64,000 bases of DNA from positions 1 through 64,000 of the forward strand of contig QZFT01000048.1 in NCBI GenBank assembly GCA_003600225.1, in the 5' to 3' direction. The position numbers and the translations under genes are program-made. Below are positions 17,320-26,300 of this stretch, piece after piece. Source of the stretch: Pseudonocardiaceae bacterium YIM PH 21723 (GTDB lineage: Bacteria > Actinomycetota > Actinomycetes > Mycobacteriales > Pseudonocardiaceae). Under the pieces are notes generated by a model that was given only the letters and a program-made list of their open reading frames with translations, searched no databases and was not told where the DNA came from. Numbering within the stretch: position 1 is the first letter of the stretch; every line of letters starts with the position of its first letter.

Positions 17320-17430
17320 TCATTCGCAGCAAGATTTTCCGGCCCGGCTCGCATCGACCGTCAACAGGGCGCTGACGGTGCCGGCTTCGCGGGCGATGAT
17401 CACTCCGGACGCGGTGTCCCAAGTGTTCTT
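17320..17430 (-). pseudogene. C-terminal remnant of an inositol monophosphatase-family gene
   Basis: One minus-strand frame ending at TGA 17320 reads KNTWDTASGVIIAREAG and then about twenty unrelated residues. This matches the C-terminal signature of the inositol monophosphatase family (W-D-x-A-S/G-G, then hydrophobic, REAG). The frame has a stop just upstream, and the rest of the roughly 250-residue enzyme is missing; the oxidoreductase gene at 17461 directly abuts it. A deletion probably removed the rest. Confidence 0.5.
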
Positions 17431-17460
17431 GCCCGCCGGACAACGCGCGGCCGCAGCTGA

Positions 17461-18432
17461 TCAACCAGATGCCTCCCGTAGCGCAGGCAGCAGCTCTTCG
17501 CCGGCGAAGTCCAGGAACTCCCGTTGATGATCTCCGCCGATCTGGACCAGGGCGATGTCGGTGAAGCCGGCCTTCCAGAACGCCGAGACCGCCTCGGCGA
17601 TGCGATCCACATCCGCTCCACACGGAATCGACTCCGCCACGTCCTCGGGCCGCACGAACCGGGTAGCTCCGGCGAAGGCCGCCGGTCCGGGTAGCTCGGC
17701 GTTGACCTTCCAGCCACCACCGAACCAGCGGAACTGCTCGTGTGCCCTGGCCGCTGCGGCCTTCTCGTCGCGGTCGAAGCAAATCGGGATCTGGCCGATG
17801 AAGCGCTGGGCGTCCGGGGCGATCCGGCGCCAGGAATCGACCAGGCCGGCTTCGGGTTCGACGGCGACCATCGCATCGGCGTGCGGGCCGAACGACTCGA
17901 TGGACTGCTTCCCGGAGACCGCCACGGCCAGCGGCACCCTCGCGTCCGGCAGATCCCACAACTTGGCAGAATCGACCCGGTAATGCTTGCCGGCGAAGTT
18001 GACGTAACCGCCGTCGAACAACGCGGTGATGATCTCCAAGGCCTCGGCCAACATCTCGTGCCGGACATTCGCCGGCGGCCAGCCGGCGCCGATGACGTGC
18101 TCGTTGAGGTTCTCTCCCGCGCCGAGCCCCAGGGTGAACCGGCCCTCGGACAACAACTGCATCGTCGCCGCCTTCTGGGCGACCACAGCCGGGTGGTACC
18201 GCATCGTCGGGCAGGTCACGTAGGTCATCAGCTCGGTTCGCCCGGTCGCCTGCGCGACCGCGCCGAGCACACTCCAGGCGTAGGGCGCATGTCCCTGTTC
18301 GGACAACCACGGCGAATAGTGGTCGCTCATCACCTGGAAATCGAAGCCCGCCTGTTCAGCGTCGACGGCGTGCTCCACGAGCGCCCGGGGGCCGGCCTGT
18401 TCGGTCATCAACGTGTATCCGAATCGCACCAT
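17461..18432 (-). CDS. F420-dependent LLM-class oxidoreductase
   Basis: The 323-residue luciferase-like TIM barrel resembles the F420-dependent glucose-6-phosphate dehydrogenase-like branch: MVRFGYTLMTEQAGPRALVE, the SDHYSPW segment, TCPTMRYHPAVVAQ and LGLGAGENLNEH. It should transfer hydride between reduced F420 and an unknown substrate. ATG 18432 has GGAGAG before it. It follows the small Rho_N-like gene by 17 bases, so the two are probably cotranscribed from the SigB-like promoter at 18805. Confidence 0.88.
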   Translation of the reverse strand: MVRFGYTLMTEQAGPRALVEHAVDAEQAGFDFQVMSDHYSPWLSEQGHAPYAWSVLGAVAQATGRTELMTYVTCPTMRYHPAVVAQKAATMQLLSEGRFTLGLGAGENLNEHVIGAGWPPANVRHEMLAEALEIITALFDGGYVNFAGKHYRVDSAKLWDLPDARVPLAVAVSGKQSIESFGPHADAMVAVEPEAGLVDSWRRIAPDAQRFIGQIPICFDRDEKAAAARAHEQFRWFGGGWKVNAELPGPAAFAGATRFVRPEDVAESIPCGADVDRIAEAVSAFWKAGFTDIALVQIGGDHQREFLDFAGEELLPALREASG

Positions 18433-18449
18433 GATCTGCTCTCCGACGG

Positions 18450-18782
18450 TTATCGCGAATGGCCTAGGGCGGAGGACAGTTGCGCCTTGGTCATGGTCGA
18501 GCGGCCCTTGATGTTGCGTTTCTTCGCCTCGTTGTACAGCTGGTCGCGGGTAGGTCCCTTCGGACCAGAGGTTCCCGAGCGCTTCCCGCCTCGATGTCCG
18601 GAGGAGACATCCTCGGTCGAGGTACGGCTGGCCGATCGGGATTCTCCGGCTCGCGCCCGTTCCTTGTTGACGGTGCGAGCCGCGATCTCCTCGGCTCTCC
18701 CGGTCGAGGCTCCCTGCTGCTTCTCGGAGTCCTTGATGTGCTGGTACTGACGTTCCCTCTTCGCACTCCACGACTTCGGCAT
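18450..18782 (-). CDS. Small basic Rho_N-like protein (so-called plasmid stabilization family)
   Basis: A 110-residue, highly charged protein: KSWSAKRERQYQHIK, GRAEEIAARTVNKERARAGE, then a C-terminal helix-extended-helix of Rho_N/SAP type (PTRDQLYNEAKKRNIKGRST). Family members are often labelled plasmid stabilization proteins but are chromosomal and lack a proven role; nucleic-acid binding is likely. AGGAGG precedes the ATG at 18782 and a SigB-like promoter lies directly upstream. Confidence 0.8.
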   Translation of the reverse strand: MPKSWSAKRERQYQHIKDSEKQQGASTGRAEEIAARTVNKERARAGESRSASRTSTEDVSSGHRGGKRSGTSGPKGPTRDQLYNEAKKRNIKGRSTMTKAQLSSALGHSR

Positions 18783-18804
18783 GACTACCTCCTCGCGCGA
18801 GGGA

Positions 18805-18829
18805 TTACCCGCCGCGCGGTGGAGGAAAC
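18805..18829 (-). promoter_or_regulatory. SigB-type promoter for the Rho_N-like gene
   Basis: Minus strand: GTTT (18829-18826), a 15-base spacer, GGGTAA (18810-18805). The 5' leader would be only about 16 bases but still contains the AGGAGG. Confidence 0.55.
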
Positions 18830-18904
18830 GTCGATACACCTACCCCAGCGACGGCCGATCAGCCGGTAGGTGATCGTCTTTTGCCGCATTCCCCCGCTGT
18901 GGTG

Positions 18905-19576
18905 TCAGTGGCTGGGGTGCTCGTGGACGGTCAGCAGCAGGTGGTCGAACCGGGTGCGTTGCTGCAACGGGCCGCCGCCGAGGGTGCTGAGCGCGTTCGC
19001 CAGTTTGCCCGCCAACACCCGCAGCTTGGTGTTGGTCTCCTGGGATCGCCACTGCAGGACACCGAACGCCTGATCCGCGCTGATGCCGTAGACCAGCATG
19101 AGCGCGCCCTTGGCCTGCTCGATGCCGGCGCGGGCGTCGACCAGCCCGGGAAGGGTCTCCGACAGCACCTGCTGGCGGTACTCGTTCAGGCTGACGTCCA
19201 GGTCGATGTAGTAACCGGTGGTGCCGACGGTCGCACCCGTGTCGTCATAGAGCCGGTCGCCGACGACCAGCACGTGGTGTTCGATCCCGGCGGTGTCGAT
19301 GATGCGGTGCCGGCTGCAGAACGCGGTACCGTCGCGAACCGCCGCGGCCAGGGTGCTGGCGACCGTGTCGCGGTCCTCGGGGTGCTTGTGCGACAGCAGC
19401 AGTTCGGTGGTGGGATGCATCGTGTCCGGCGGATAACCGTGCAGCCGGGCAACCTCCTCGGACCACTCCCAGCGCTGGTCGGCGAAGTAGAACCGGAAAC
19501 TGCCGATCGTGTGCGAACTGCCTGCCATGATCTGGTTCAACACCGTGTGAGGCGCGGGAGGAGCGGTATCGGTCAC
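18905..19576 (-). CDS. PAS-ANTAR domain regulator
   Basis: The 223-residue product has a PAS-fold sensor (about 20-130, FRFYFADQRWEWSEEVARLH, ending GYYIDLD) and a C-terminal ANTAR domain (about 145-205, GIEQAKGALMLVYGISADQA). It is the third ANTAR protein of the island and uses a different sensor from the other two. It likely binds RNA hairpins in response to a PAS signal. The GTG at 19576 has only a weak ribosome site; a GGGTAT box lies just upstream, without a matching -35. Confidence 0.87.
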   Translation of the reverse strand: MTDTAPPAPHTVLNQIMAGSSHTIGSFRFYFADQRWEWSEEVARLHGYPPDTMHPTTELLLSHKHPEDRDTVASTLAAAVRDGTAFCSRHRIIDTAGIEHHVLVVGDRLYDDTGATVGTTGYYIDLDVSLNEYRQQVLSETLPGLVDARAGIEQAKGALMLVYGISADQAFGVLQWRSQETNTKLRVLAGKLANALSTLGGGPLQQRTRFDHLLLTVHEHPSH

Positions 19577-19618
19577 CGGTCCATTCTGCCGAGAAATACC
19601 CGCGAGCGGGCACGCGGC

Positions 19619-19644
19619 GCGGGCCGAGGACAGCCTCGGCCCGC
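19619..19644 (-). terminator. Terminator hairpin after the small catalase gene
   Basis: GCGGGCCGAGG and CCTCGGCCCGC form a perfect 11-bp stem with an ACAG loop, beginning 11 bases beyond the catalase stop. Confidence 0.75.
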
Positions 19645-19654
19645 CTACCGGCGA

Positions 19655-21178
19655 TCAGATCTTGGACTGCATGCTGCTGCGCGCCGGATTGCCCTGCTCG
19701 GCGGCCTTCGGGTCCGGCTCGTCCCGCTTGGCCCGAACCCCGCTCTCGATGCTGTCGCCGAGCTCCTTGTCCACGTTGCGCCAGTACTCGAACGCTCTGG
19801 CCAGTACCGGTTCGCTCACCCCGTTCAGCAGATGTCCGACGATGTTGTCCACCAGGCGCTCGCGCGCGGCGTCATCCAGGACCTCGCGGACCAGGGTTCC
19901 CGGCTGGCTGAAGTCGTCGTCGGCCTCACGCGACCTGTAGGCGGAACGGACCATGTCTCCATCGGAGTGCCAGAATCCGGCGTCATCCGTGCGGGACGGA
20001 TCGGCCTGCGGCCCACCGTAGGAGTTGGGGGCGTACACGGGATCGGTCGCGTTGCGGATCCGCATCGCGCCGTCCTTGGAATAGCTGTTCACCTCCACGA
20101 CCGGGGCGTTGACCGGGATCTGCTTGTAGTTCACGCCCAGCCGGGCGCGGTGGGCATCGGAGTACGAGAAGCCGCGGGCCAGCAGCATCTTGTCCGGGGA
20201 CAGTCCGATCCCCGGCACCAGGTTGTTCGGCTCGAACGCCGCCTGTTCGATCTCCGTGTGGTAGTCCACCGGATTGCGGTCCAGCGTCATCCGGCCGACC
20301 CGGATCAACGGGTAGTCGGCGTGCGGCCAGACCTTGGTGAGGTCGAACGGGTTGATCCGGTAGGTCTTGGCGTCCTCGAAGGGCATCACCTGCACGGACA
20401 GCGTCCAGCTCGGGAACTCGCCGGCCTTGATCGACTGGAACAGGTCCCGCGTGTGGAAATCCGTGTCGGCCGCGGCCATCTGGTCGCCCTCGTGCTGGGT
20501 GAAGCACTCGATGCCCTGATCGCTGATGAAGTGGTACTTGACCCAGAACTTCTCGCCGGCCTCGTTGATCCACCCGTAGGTGTGACTGCCGTACCCGTTC
20601 ATGTGGCGCCAGGTCTTGGGGATGCCCCGGTCGCCCATCAGCCAGGTCACCTGGTGCGCCGACTCCGGCGAGAGCGTCCAGAAGTCCCACTGCATGTCGT
20701 GGTCACGCAGGTTGCTGTCCTGCCGGCGCTTCTGGCTGCGGATGAAGTGCTGGAACTTCATCGGGTCCTTGATGAAGAACACCGGGGTGTTGTTGCCGAC
20801 CAGGTCGTAGTTTCCCGCCGAGGTGTAGAACTTCACCGAGAACCCGCGCGGGTCACGCCAGGTGTCCGGGCTCCCCCGCTCCCCCGCCACGGTGGAGAAC
20901 CGAACCAGGGTGTCGGTCTTGGTACCCGGCTGGAACACCTCCGCCCGCGTGTACGCGCTCACATCGTCGGTCACCTCGAAGTGCCCGAACGCTCCGCCAC
21001 CCTTCGCGTGCGGCTGCCGCTCCGGGATGCGTTCCCGGTTGAAGTTGGCCATCTGCTCGATCAGATAATGATCATGCAGGACGATGGGGCCGTCCGGGCC
21101 GACCGACAGTGAGTGCTCGTCACTGCCGACCGGCGCACCGCCGTCCGTTGTCGTGGGTCTCGGCTTCGATACAGCCAT
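19655..21178 (-). CDS. katA: Small-subunit (clade 3) catalase
   Basis: A complete 507-residue haem catalase that breaks down hydrogen peroxide in the cytosol. Catalytic and haem motifs are present: [16 protein letters not shown] (His), [10 protein letters not shown] (Asn) and the proximal tyrosine motif [14 protein letters not shown]. Length and sequence fit the NADPH-binding clade 3 enzymes, unlike the large catalase at the left edge. ATG 21178 follows AGGAG. A SigB-type promoter lies about 100 bases upstream, agreeing with stress-induced catalases in other actinomycetes. Confidence 0.96.
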   Translation of the reverse strand: MAVSKPRPTTTDGGAPVGSDEHSLSVGPDGPIVLHDHYLIEQMANFNRERIPERQPHAKGGGAFGHFEVTDDVSAYTRAEVFQPGTKTDTLVRFSTVAGERGSPDTWRDPRGFSVKFYTSAGNYDLVGNNTPVFFIKDPMKFQHFIRSQKRRQDSNLRDHDMQWDFWTLSPESAHQVTWLMGDRGIPKTWRHMNGYGSHTYGWINEAGEKFWVKYHFISDQGIECFTQHEGDQMAAADTDFHTRDLFQSIKAGEFPSWTLSVQVMPFEDAKTYRINPFDLTKVWPHADYPLIRVGRMTLDRNPVDYHTEIEQAAFEPNNLVPGIGLSPDKMLLARGFSYSDAHRARLGVNYKQIPVNAPVVEVNSYSKDGAMRIRNATDPVYAPNSYGGPQADPSRTDDAGFWHSDGDMVRSAYRSREADDDFSQPGTLVREVLDDAARERLVDNIVGHLLNGVSEPVLARAFEYWRNVDKELGDSIESGVRAKRDEPDPKAAEQGNPARSSMQSKI

Positions 21179-21279
21179 CTGCCGCTCTCCTGACATCGCT
21201 CGTGGTGGGATGCGGGAAGTAATCAGACAAGCACAGTCAGTACGAGATCGCCCGTCCGATTAACACCGCCGGTATGCGG

Positions 21280-21304
21280 TTACCCCCGGATCGGAAGCGA
21301 AAAC
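21280..21304 (-). promoter_or_regulatory. SigB-type promoter for the small catalase
   Basis: Minus strand: GTTT (21304-21301), a 15-base spacer, GGGTAA (21285-21280). The transcript would have a leader of about 95 bases. Confidence 0.55.
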
Positions 21305-21327
21305 CGATGTGCCGGTTGTTCGGACCG

Positions 21328-21756
21328 TCAGGTGGTCGCCGCCAGTTCCGTGATGCCGGGCCTGCTCAGTTCGCTGTGGTCCACGGGCCGCCCGGACATG
21401 GCCAGGAGCAGAGCGAGTGCGGTTCCGCTGATCTCCGGGCCGTGACCGATCGACAGATCGGCGTCTACCGCGGTCAGTCGAATACGGGTAGTGGCGATGG
21501 AGGAGACGTCCTGCGCGAGGCCACCTGCCGAAGCCGCGTGAGCGTCTCCCGCCGTGAGACGCCGCGCTCGGATGAGAGCGCCGAGGAAACCGAGGCGCGT
21601 CATCCGGGCCGCGTGGATCAAGTGAGCTGCTACGTCGTGCGCGCTCCATCCCGTACACGGCGACGGCGTTGCCCACTGCTCCTCGCGAAGACCCTCCAGA
21701 TCGTCGATCAGCGCAGCGCGTTCTGCATACACCATCGACCAGACGTCATCCGCCAT
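21328..21756 (-). CDS. Maleylpyruvate isomerase-fold protein, internally shortened
   Basis: The 142-residue product starts like the DinB/mycothiol-dependent maleylpyruvate isomerase N-terminal family (VWSMVYAERAALIDDLEGL, GWSAHDVAAHLIHAARMTRL) and ends like its C-terminus (VDADLSIGHGPEISGTALAL). Relatives as I recall them are about 200 residues; the central helices with the last metal ligand seem to be missing between about residues 75 and 95. The frame stays open across the gap. It may be a non-functional paralogue. Confidence 0.65.
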   Translation of the reverse strand: MADDVWSMVYAERAALIDDLEGLREEQWATPSPCTGWSAHDVAAHLIHAARMTRLGFLGALIRARRLTAGDAHAASAGGLAQDVSSIATTRIRLTAVDADLSIGHGPEISGTALALLLAMSGRPVDHSELSRPGITELAATT

Positions 21757-21874
21757 GATTTCCTCCTTGAGCCGCCGCGCTCCGCGTCCACGTGGTACGA
21801 CTCACACGACTAAGCCAAGCGGCACTTCCGTCAGATCAGCGAGCAGATCCACGTTGCTCGAATGGGGGATCATC

Positions 21875-22780
21875 GTGAGTGACATGCGTCCGTGGACCGT
21901 GGCGGTTCTCGGTCCCGGTGGTGTCGGCGGGCTGCTGGCAGCCCTGGTGGCCCGGGCCGGGCACCGGGTCATCTGCCTTGCCGGCGAGGAGAGCTCCCAG
22001 GTCCTGCGCCGCGACGGGATTCGACTGCGCAGTACGCAGCACGGCGACTTCACCGCGCGGGTCGAGGCGGACACCGAGCTTCGGGAGCCGGTCGACCTGT
22101 GCCTGGTCACCGTCAAGCAGACAGCCCTCGCCCCGGCACTGGAGCGGGTCCCGCCCACCGTGCTGGGCAGCGGGCTGGTGGTACCACTGCTCAACGGCAT
22201 CGAGCACCCGGCGCTGCTGCGGCAGCGCTACCGTCCCGAGTCGGTGGCACCCGGGGTGATCCGGGTCGAGGCGACGCGGGTCGCACCAGGACAGATCGTG
22301 CAGGGCAGCCCGTTCGCCGAGATCGACCTGGCGAGCGCGACTGTCCAGCGGGAGCGTCTCGACGCACCGGCACACATGCTCACGGCCGCCGGGGTACCCA
22401 CTCGGGTGCAGCGGGACGAGACCGCCACCCTGTGGGCGAAGATGTCCTTCCTCGCTCCGCTGGCGCTGCTCACGACGCGGTACGGGATCACCCTCGGCGG
22501 AATTCGGACCGACCATCGCGAGGAGTTGCTGACACTGCTGGCGGAGACCTCCGCGTTGAGCCGTGCCTGCGGAGCACCCGGCGATGCCACCTCGACCCTG
22601 CGGATGTTCGACGCCTTCCCCGCTGAAACGAAGTCATCGATGCAGCGCGACGCGGAAGCCGGCCGCCCACTGGAACTGGACGCGATCGGCGGTGCGCTCC
22701 TGCGGGCCGCCGAGCAGCACACGGTGGAGGTCCCGCTGACCAGACGGCTGATGGCCGAACTGGTCGAAGCCGGTTCCTGA
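21875..22780 (+). CDS. Ketopantoate reductase family (PanE/ApbA-like) protein
   Basis: A 301-residue NAD(P)-dependent reductase with the Rossmann motif VLGPGGVGGLLAALVARAGH, the central VTVKQTA segment (conserved Lys) and the C-terminal helical domain with LWAKMSFLAPLALLTT. It may reduce 2-dehydropantoate for pantothenate synthesis, but many genomes carry several paralogues with other substrates. The GTG at 21875 follows a G-rich site; the ATG at 21884 is an alternative. Confidence 0.82.
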   Translation: MSDMRPWTVAVLGPGGVGGLLAALVARAGHRVICLAGEESSQVLRRDGIRLRSTQHGDFTARVEADTELREPVDLCLVTVKQTALAPALERVPPTVLGSGLVVPLLNGIEHPALLRQRYRPESVAPGVIRVEATRVAPGQIVQGSPFAEIDLASATVQRERLDAPAHMLTAAGVPTRVQRDETATLWAKMSFLAPLALLTTRYGITLGGIRTDHREELLTLLAETSALSRACGAPGDATSTLRMFDAFPAETKSSMQRDAEAGRPLELDAIGGALLRAAEQHTVEVPLTRRLMAELVEAGS

Positions 22781-23000
22781 CCCACCACGCGAGAGAGGGC
22801 CGTTCGCCGATAGGGTTGCACTATTCGGCCGACTATTCGGTGAGATCATGATGCGATTCTCGATCGGATATCTCGTTATCAATGTGAGTCTTGCTAACGA
22901 TGACTCATGCGGTTTTACTGATATCAGTTCGTGTTGCGCCTAGGGGGGTCGCAGATGTTCGTTCGGCGAGGGTTGTTCCCGCACCAGGGCGGGCAGGCCG

Positions 23001-23151
23001 GAGGGGTAGCCGACGAGGCGAAACCCGGCCATGTGCGGGGTGGATAACCCCACTTCAACGGGTATGCGAGGCGGGCCGGAGGTCCGTCCGAGGGGTCGCC
23101 GACGAGGCGAAGATCAGCCACGTACGGGGCGCATGACCCGACCTTGAATGG
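23001..23151. repeat. Two imperfect 60-base repeats in a 528-base gene-free gap
   Basis: The gap 22781-23308 holds no convincing gene. Copies starting at 23001 and 23090 share GAGGGGT(A/C)GCCGACGAGG and then a similar run to GGGG plus about 20 bases. A shorter match (GGGGGTCGCAGATG) lies near 22945. One forward frame gives related peptides such as GVADEAK. This may be remnant mobile DNA or a structured transcript. Confidence 0.45.
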
Positions 23152-23308
23152 ACACAGTTCTCCCGGTCGATGCCGTGTGCCGATTCTGGCCCGGCATACG
23201 GGTGCGACGACTATTACCGCACTTGATCAAACCTGGTGGTGAGCGGGTTTTCCGCAATCAATCGCGCCGCCGGGTCTATTTCTCCTGCTTCCGTGATGTG
23301 GAGCCTTC

Positions 23309-26300
23309 ATGCGCATATTGAGTATTCCGCTGCGAAGATTTTTACTATTCATTGTTATGACGATGGTCGCCTGTCTGCTGCCGCTGCTGGCCGGGGCGGT
23401 GCCCACCGCGACCGCGGCGGCCACCGACCTGCGGCTGGGCACCTGGAACATGAACGGGAGCGTCGGGAACGACAGTAACCAGGACGGCTTGAAGACCAAG
23501 GCCAAGTGGCTGTCCGTGATCCCGGGACTGATGCGTTCGCAGCAACTGCGGGCGCTGGCGCTGCAGGAGCACGCGGACAACTGGTCCAGTTCGCTGGACA
23601 ACGTCGACGGCACGGTCGATGACGTGGAGACCAACGGCGAGGCCGATCTCGGCACCGGAGATCCGACCACCGTCGCCGACGCCGACGACCGGTACAGCAC
23701 CTCGCCCCGTTCCTGCACGGACAGGTTCGTGTCCAACGGCTTCCACCCGACGGACCTCGGCAAGACGATCTACACCCACAAGAAGATCGTTTTCACCGCG
23801 CAGCCGGGCAAGACCTACCACCTCTACCTGCTGAAGACGCTGAACGCGGACCGCACGCTGGCCACGATCACCGATCAGGAGGCCAGTGCGTGCCGGATCA
23901 TGCCCATGCACATCAGCAAGGAACAGCTGAAGGCTTCCAGGTTCACCACGCGCGGGGAGTACCGGAAGGAGACCTCCACCAGGCCGGCGTTCGGCGTGAA
24001 AATCGGTGACAGCTGGATCTACAACGTGCACGCCGACTCGGACTTCGGCATGCCGAACGACACCTCTCAGCTCCTCGAGGCGGTGTCCTCGGTCCCCGGC
24101 GATCATTTCGCCATGCTCGGCGACTTCAACACCAGACTGGAGGACCTGAGCGATCGCACCACGCTGGACGACGGTGAGGCGGCGATCGCCTCGACGAAGC
24201 CGACCTACAAGGTGGGGAGGAGCCCCACCAACAACTACGACTACATGATCGCCAACGGGTTACCCCCGGGGACCCCGCACATCCCGCCGGCCAAGCGGGA
24301 CGGCGCGCTGCACTACACCGGTTTCCGGCAGACCTTCATCACCAACTCCGACCACTACCCGGTGGTATTCCGCGACGAGGCCGATCAGGCCCGCCGGGAA
24401 GCGGGCGAGGACCGGTGTGCCCCCGCTACCGCACCGGGGACGCGCCTGGGAGCGAAGGTCACACCTTTCGCCGAGGAGTGCCCGGTGAAACCACCGGCGA
24501 TCGTCTCGATGGGCGACTCCTACATCTCCGGTGAGGCCGGGCGCTGGGCCGGCAACGCGAACACCCCGGATCGGGACTCGGTCTGGGGCACCGACCGGGG
24601 CATGGCGTCCTATGTGGACAACACCGGCTACCAGGGTGGCAACGGCTGCGACCGGTCCGATATCGCCGAGATCAAGGGCGCGGACATCGCGGGCATCCCA
24701 CCGGACCACCGGTTCAACCTCGCGTGCTCGGGCGCACTGACCCAGCATGTGGCCGCCGAGAAGTTCAAGGGCGAGGACCCACAGGTCACGCAGCTGGAAC
24801 GGGTGGCAGCGGCCAACGACGTCCGGCTGATCACCGTGTCGATGGGCGGCAACGACCTCGGCTTCTCCGATGTCGTCGCGTCCTGCGCCTCGAACTACCT
24901 GAACCCGGTGCCCTCCGAGCACTGCAACACCAAGCAATGGGCGGCGCTGCAACAGGGACTGGCCACCACCAGACCGAAGGTGACCGCCACCCTGGGGAAG
25001 GTCATCGACACGATGACCCGGCTCGGCTACGACCGGGACCACTACCGGCTGGTGCTCCAGTCCTATCCGGCGCCGATGCCCGCCGGACCGGGGTTCCGGG
25101 AGAAGGGCGAGACCTACCAGCGGTACAGCCGGGACGGATGCCCGTTCTACAACGACGACGCGACCTGGGCGCACGACACGGTGATCCCGGCGATCGCCGA
25201 CATGCTGCACACGGCCGCCCAGTCCGTCGGCGCGGACTTCCTCGACCTGCGCGACGCGTTCGCCGGGCACGAACTGTGCGCGACCACCGCAGGCCAGGCG
25301 ACGGCCGCCAACAGCGCGGCCAACCCCCTGCCCGCGGCGAACGCGGAATGGGCCCGCTGGGTGCCGCAACTCGTAGATCTGCCGTGGATCCCCGCCCAGC
25401 CCAACCGGCAGGGCGCCAAGCAGGAGGCGATCCATCCGAACGCCTTCGGTCAGCAGGCACTGAGCGCCTGCCTCACCCAGTTCGCGGCCACGCCCGTGGG
25501 CACCTCCTCGCAGTGCGTCGGCGCCGCGGGGCTGGGACCCGACAAGGTCCACCTGGGCAAGGCCGGTGATCCGGCCCCCACGCCGGGCAGGCCGATCGAC
25601 GGGGCGGTCACGCTCAACGACAGGGACGTCTACCTGTTCCACGGCCCGACCTACGCCAGGGTCGAGGGCGGTATCCATGTGGACGGGGGTGTCAAGAGCA
25701 TCTACGACACCTGGCCCGCGCTGCGCGGCACCCGGTTCACCAGCTCCATCGACGGGGGTTTCACCCGCCCGGGAGACCCGGACGTGGCCTACCTGTTCAG
25801 CGGGGACCGCTACGTCGCGCTCCGGCTGGGGCGTACCCGCGCCGAGGACAGGTTGCTGGACGGGCCCGGCCGCATCGCGGACCGCTGGCCCGCGTTGCGG
25901 GGCACCGGTTTCGAGACGGGCATCGACGCCGCGTTCGCCGACGGCCGGGCGAGGGACACCGGATACCTGATCAAGGGGGACAAGGCGGTGGACCTGCGGT
26001 TCGCCCCGGTGGGTGAGTTCGATCCGGGGGCGACCACCTCGGGCACGATCCGGGGCACCGGTGAGTTCTGGCCGACGCTCAAGCGGGTCGACTCCGAGGG
26101 GACGGCCTTCACCAAGAAGATCGACGCCGCCTTCGGGTTCGTCACCCCACGGCACCAGTGCTATCCGCCGGGTGCCGCACAGAAACCCCTGAACTGCCCC
26201 ACGGCGTGGAGCGAGTCCGTGTTCGTCAGTGAGGGCAAGCTGGTCCGGCTCGGCAAGCTCAGCTTCCGCAGCGGCAGGCCGGGCAACGAATCGCTGGAAT

